A DNA stretch of 64,000 bases from Sambucus nigra (taxonomy: Eukaryota > Streptophyta > Magnoliopsida > Dipsacales > Adoxaceae): NCBI GenBank assembly GCA_949130495.1, contig OX422214.1:3766046-3830045 (forward strand). Reading direction: 5' to 3'. The notes under the pieces were generated by a model. It was not told where the DNA came from and ran no database searches. It saw only the letters and a program-made list of their open reading frames with translations. Below, piece after piece: positions 59,421 through 64,000 of this stretch (the first letter of the stretch is position 1; every line of letters starts with the position of its first letter). Made by a program: the position numbers and the translations under genes.

Positions 59421-60468
59421 TTGTAATTTGCCTAGTTTTGTGTGTATTTTCATGAAAATGTATGTACGTTCAAATAAAATATTCGTATTTTTATAAAAAT
59501 GCATGTATTTCAAATTCGAAAAAACATCTTGTAATTTAAATACAAACAAACTTATAGCTTTCAAACATTTCTCTAGAAATATTGTCAAATCTCTTTCATT
59601 AAAAAGACAAATAGTATGAAAATCAAAACATATCTTCCTCATAAAAAAATCGGTAGGCTCCACTTTCCTCACACCCATTGTTTTAAACATTCCCCAAACA
59701 ATCCACATTACTATGATACTCTAAGGAATCTCGTTGGAAGTCAGTGTTTGAACAAACTCCCTCATTTTTTGAACGAGGTGACCTTTCTCGTTAGAACGAG
59801 GTGCTTCTCATATCCCATTTAACCCTCGATTTTGGCCTCATTAATACCTCGTTAGAAGTCTTATTCGAATGAGAGAGAATCTAGTTCAAACGAGGTTAAA
59901 GGTCATTTGAACGACCGAAGCAGATCTTGAAAGTTTTGTCCTTTTAATGTTCCGTCACGATGTGGGTTGTCGAATCGGATGACATGTCGAGCTATCAGCG
60001 GCTCAGGTCAAAATGTGGGATAAAAGACTTAATTGAACTTGGATTAAGGACATTTGAGGAATTTAACCCATAGGGTTTTGGAAGTATTTAACGCGAGTTT
60101 GATCATTTGGGGCATTCCGAATCAAATTTGTTCTCTTTCTCTCTATCTCTTGATAGCCCCTCCACCACAAACTATCACACACCACCCTAGCACCCCCACC
60201 CCTCCATAAAAAACCACCATAGTTTAACCATGTTCTTCCATATTTAAGACTTTTAAACCCATCCACACCATTGTTGGACAAAGCTACAAATTTTAGAGAT
60301 ATTGTTGAGTATTTTTGAAGAAGAAATGTAGAAGATTAATGGAGTTTGAAGGGGGTATTGCTTGGAGCTTTATTGAAGGCGAGCTTGGTGGAGCTAGGCA
60401 ACCTTTTTAAGGCCACCGTAGAAGGTGGGAGGTTTCCCTATTCTTTTACATTCCTCCTACCATGTTGG
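59421..60468. other. Unassigned intergenic DNA
   Basis: No gene was recognised. The motif aacgaggt recurs in both orientations between 59760 and 59920. The segment ends at the LTR starting at 60469. Confidence 0.4.
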
Positions 60469-63400
60469 TGTAATACCCCGTATTTTTATGCTATATTAAT
60501 TTGGGGATTTATTAAATTTAATGTGAATTAATTGTTTAATAAAAATTCGGAAATTAATTATGTTATAATTATTAACGTGATGAGAGTTAGTAATTATGGG
60601 AAGATTTGTTCAATATTACTAATGAGCAAAGTAATATAATAGTGGTCATATTAAATGTCACGAGTGAATAAAATGACAATTTTGGAAAATTTGAGTCGGG
60701 ACGCGCCCGTGTCGCGTCGGGATTAAATATTGATAAATAAAAGTGAATATTTTATAAGTTGTTCGTATGGTCGTTTTGAGTGCGCCAACGCTTCCGGAAG
60801 GGTCGAGATAGTCAGAAAAGTATACCTGGGGGTTTGATTTGGGTCTCGGGGCATTTTTAGGCCTACATAGTACCCCGGGAGGGCATTTTAGTCATTTTGT
60901 ATTTTTGGGTAATTAAACCCACGAAAATTAAAGGGGTTATATTAGATGTTTAGGTTATCTCCTAGGGTTAGATAACTCAAAACACTAGAACGGCCATTGG
61001 AGAGGAGAGGAGAGAGCTCTCAAGGCATTCCAAGGCTCAAAACTCACCCGTTTGCACCGCCGCCACCGCCAACGCGTAGATCGCGAGACGGGGAACGCAA
61101 CCACACCAAATTCAACACCAAACCAGATTTCTGAAAATCCCAGGCAAGTTTTTATCTTGCATATTTCTTTGATGCATCTTTCATATTAGTTTAGGAATGA
61201 TTAGGGTGAGTTTTATGGAAGAAAATCTAAAATATGAGATAGGAAATCGCATGTAGTGATGGATTAATTGTTATTCTGGAAACTCCTTAACATGTAGAGG
61301 ATTAAACCACGAAATTTTGATGTTTAGAAGAAGAAAATTTTGGAAAAGATGTGTTAGAACCATGGTTAAGAGATTTCTAGGGTTCTTGATGTTTACATGA
61401 ATTTTGGGCTGTTAATCCATGTTTAGTGACGAAAATTTACATGCTTTATGTAGAAAATACATAATATGATGATATAATGTTAGTAGTATAAATTCTGGGA
61501 CGATTGGGAATGGAAAACATGGAATTGGTTGAGGTTAGAGGATGAAACCCGTAACTGTAAAACTGCAGGATTCACCATACCTGTTTGATCGATCGATCGA
61601 GACAAGAGCTTTGATCGATCGAAGGTTCGATAGATCGAGCCCCAGACCTCGATCGATCGACCCCTCCTGGTAGACTTAAGTTCCCCTTTTAAAATTGTTG
61701 AATTGATTCGAAATGAAGAAAATTCCTTAGACATCCTTGTTAAAATAATTTGGGAGATAATGATGACCAGTAGAATTCATTAATGAATAAGAGACCTTTA
61801 ATGTAAGGAGAAATCTATATCTTTGGGTTATTTTACATAAGGGACAACGTAAGTATATACATTAAAGGGGAGAGACACGTAAGAGAATTACGTTGGAATG
61901 TAAATGAATACCTACTGAATTGTACATTTGGAAGAATAGAATCCATGAGGGTTACGTAGTAAGTTGGAAAAAAACCCTTCGAATTAAAGTTAGAAACGAA
62001 CCATTATACGTGATAAATAATAATGGGAAAATAAGGATAAATGTTGTGAATATGGGTTATGGGATAAACCTAAAATTGATATAATAAAAGTGGTATATTT
62101 ATATGATTGTGTATGCATATATTTTATACTTGTGAAAATCATGCCCGCGCTACTTGCTATCCCTGAGGTTACCGCGCTGGGACAGTCTTATCTCGAATGG
62201 GCCTTCTTGGGGGATATTGACTCGTACCCTAGAAGATAGGAATCCTAGGTACAGGCTATCGAATCGGTAGTCACGGTCCTAAGAGACGTGAGGGTATGTA
62301 CTGACCTCTTGGACTTGGAAACTATGCTTCGCCTCAATATTGTTTGTGTATGTATTTATACAGTTCGAGAGTGATTCCGAACTTGTATTCCCTTTAGTAC
62401 GATTGATACGGGGATTGGATAGCAGAGTATGCCCGCACCATAATTTTTATGTGGGGTGCTGTTAGAATATGTATATTATACGAGTATTTAATATATATAT
62501 GAATTTCTGAAATTCGGGAAACTACCTACTGTGTTATGGTAAGTAAGACATGTATAATGACTCAAATTTGAAATACTTATTTTGAAAAGTATGATATGAT
62601 ATTGAAAAAAACTTTATGAATCAATAAAGTTAAAATGAGCATTTTGTACTAAATGAAATTATCCTTTTAAACCATGATGCTGTTCAATCTTAAATCTTGA
62701 GAGTAACCTAAGATAAGTTAAATCCTTGGGGAAAGATAGTGTGATATATGATGAGATAAACCATTGGGAAGGTTAGTGTGATAGGTGTTCACATTAGAAG
62801 AGAGGTGAGAATTTCTCAAGAGAGTGTCGCACTAATATGTTGTTGCATTGACCTGTATCAATTTAAATACTTGCTAAACGAATTTTTAAATCATATACAC
62901 TATCGGGCTCTGACCCGTTTCTATCTCTCTCTCTCTCTTGTATATATATGTATGTACTACAGGTGCCCAGCCACAGGGGCTTCTTGCTTAGGATCCCTTG
63001 GAAGGAACGTGCTGCAGCTTAGGTGGGAGTTGCAGGCCACTTGCTTTAACGATTTCATTTACTTGATTCCACTTCTATGATTCTCAGTTATTGGGGCATG
63101 TGTCGCCCCTTTCCACTATTTATCTATTTTATTGGGACATTGGTATTTCAGTTATTTCTAGTACTGTCACTTTAGGATTTATTTAGCATGAATGTTTTAC
63201 TTTAAGTTTTAAATGTTGGGATTTTGAATGTTGGATGTTTAAATTAATTGGATTATGTTCCAGGATAATTGTGGGATGATTCTTACTTATTGAAATTGTT
63301 GTTATTAATTAAATAAATAGTGTGTTTTTAAAAATAAAATTTGGTTAGTAATGTTAAAAATGGTTTTGACACTTAGCTTAATTAATTAGGGTGTTAATTT

Positions 63401-63511
63401 GGACAAAATTTATTTTCACGACAGTGATGCTAAGAATGAACCAACTGTTCACCTTGATTTTAATTTAATAAAGGAGTGATCGCTCGGTATTTAATTAGGC
63501 GGGGTGTCACA
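60469..63511 (+). repeat. 5' LTR of plus-strand 3-kb-LTR element
   Basis: The 3043-bp LTR runs from tgtaataccccg to ggggtgtcaca. It carries a GATC palindrome cluster (61586-61663), a GC-rich inverted motif (gtcgggacgcgcccgtgtcg, near 60695) and a TATA-like run near 62940. It is the same family as 4725-7709 and 46900-49470. The element continues beyond the window, so its duplication cannot be checked. Confidence 0.9.
61586..61663. repeat. GATC palindrome cluster
   Basis: Four blocks of gatcgatcga, some with point changes, lie within 78 bp of the LTR. Confidence 0.8.
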
Positions 63512-63513
63512 GG

Positions 63514-63525
63514 TGGTATCAGAGC
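63514..63525 (+). other. Primer-binding site (initiator Met-tRNA type)
   Basis: tggtatcagagc lies two bases after the LTR end, a perfect match. Confidence 0.95.
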
Positions 63526-63696
63526 ATCAGGTTCTAGTGTCCATAGGATCTGTACGGCTTATTTTCTCTTTCAGCTTAAAGTTTTTACTATAGAGCCCTA
63601 TTTTTAGGATTGTTGTATTCCTGCTTTTACGTTTACGTCTTCAGTTATTTGAGATTTGATAATGACTGTAGACTAATAAATTGCTTCACGTTTCAG

Positions 63697-64000
63697 ATGC
63701 CTCCGAGACGTTAACCGAAGGATAGGCGTGCCCAGGCCGAGCAGCTAGCAGCTTCGGCACAAGGCACTATGAATGCTAATGAAGTAGCCGCCATTGTTGC
63801 TCAGGCGGTGAATGCCGCGCTAGCGGTGGTTCAGCAGGCTCCACCCCAGATTCAGGCAGTGGCGCCAGTTCCAGCACAACTTCCATTTGCATGGGAGAGG
63901 GTTAGGGATGCTTTTCAGAAGGCACATCCCCCTGAGTTCTCTGGTAGCTCAGATATCGTCACAGTCAGCCAATGGAAGAAAGACATCCAGAGGCATCCTC
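63697..64000 (+). pseudogene. gag: Gag (5' part) of plus-strand 3-kb-LTR element
   Basis: The frame opens at ATG 63697 (MPPRR) but meets TAA at 63712-63714. Beyond it the frame stays open to the window end with AAIVAQAVNAALAVVQQAP, RVRDAFQKAHPPEFSGSSD and TVSQWKKDIQRHP. It is homologous to the gag at 3326-4548, which has MPPRRAPQPA at the start. An internal ATG (codon 25, MNANEV) has a counterpart there and could serve as the start, in which case this gag may be intact. The ATG is preceded by tttcag, and the other copy by ttgtag, both resembling splice acceptors. The rest of the element is outside the window. Confidence 0.85.

Noticed and set aside
62778..63080. Reading frame of 100 codons also open at 47306-47536
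   Set aside because: Both copies lie at the same place in LTRs of one family near a TATA-like run; the similarity is LTR homology and no protein motif is visible.

Overview
This 64-kb window is gene-poor, repeat-packed nuclear DNA of a flowering plant, most likely a eudicot. The evidence is the set of plant-specific retrotransposon lineages (Athila-type and Tat-type Ty3/gypsy elements, a further Ty3/gypsy group primed by initiator Met-tRNA, a plant LINE, CACTA, hAT and Helitron ends) and fragments of two conserved plant genes. No rRNA or tRNA gene, organellar segment, CRISPR array or bacterial operon was seen. The only host gene that looks intact is a small secreted cysteine-rich peptide gene on the minus strand at 55089-55322, with its own TATA box.

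Layout. 1-7709: minus-strand Ty3/gypsy element with ~3-kb LTRs (left LTR cut by the window edge) and only a broken gag inside. 7710-8339: short intergenic DNA. 8340-16686: complete Athila-like element (5-bp duplication tactc) that keeps gag-protease but has no reverse transcriptase, RNase H or integrase. 16687-20880: intergenic DNA with a Helitron 3' end, two foldback elements, microsatellites and an AT-rich dispersed repeat. 20881-23786: compact LTR element (duplication ggttc) with two 1.33-kb LTRs and only 243 bp between them. 24719-36896: complete 12.2-kb Tat-type element (duplication taatg) with decayed gag, protease, RT, RNase H, second RNase H and integrase, then a nine-unit tandem array, then a long antisense reading frame. 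36907-40600: a 165-bp MITE, an old LTR/gag remnant and one end of a CACTA transposon. About 40640-44618: internally deleted LINE, split by an Athila-family solo LTR (42821-44376, duplication ctttg). 44835-46885: minus-strand pseudogene pieces of an ER-type Ca2+-ATPase (ECA) and of the ribosome-biogenesis factor TSR1. 46948-53100: rearranged fragments, including head-to-head 3-kb-family LTR pieces around an RNase H fragment and a second Tat fragment with its own minisatellite and antisense frames. 53183-54147: second copy of the AT-rich repeat. 55089-55406: the cysteine-rich peptide gene and promoter. 55450-57449: ~2-kb foldback element filled with an A-rich minisatellite. 57858-59041: non-autonomous hAT element. 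59216-59420: foldback MITE. 60469-64000: 5' LTR, primer site and start of gag of a plus-strand member of the 3-kb-LTR family.

The genes do not form a working pathway; the window is a record of nested insertion, internal deletion and decay. Three patterns stand out. Three of the LTR elements keep LTRs and primer site but have lost or never had pol. Both Tat-derived segments share the order pol, tandem repeat, antisense frame. Two LTR families with Met-tRNA priming both carry clusters of GATC-based palindromes. All boundaries, motifs and translations were read by eye. Family names rest on motif recognition, not on database searches.
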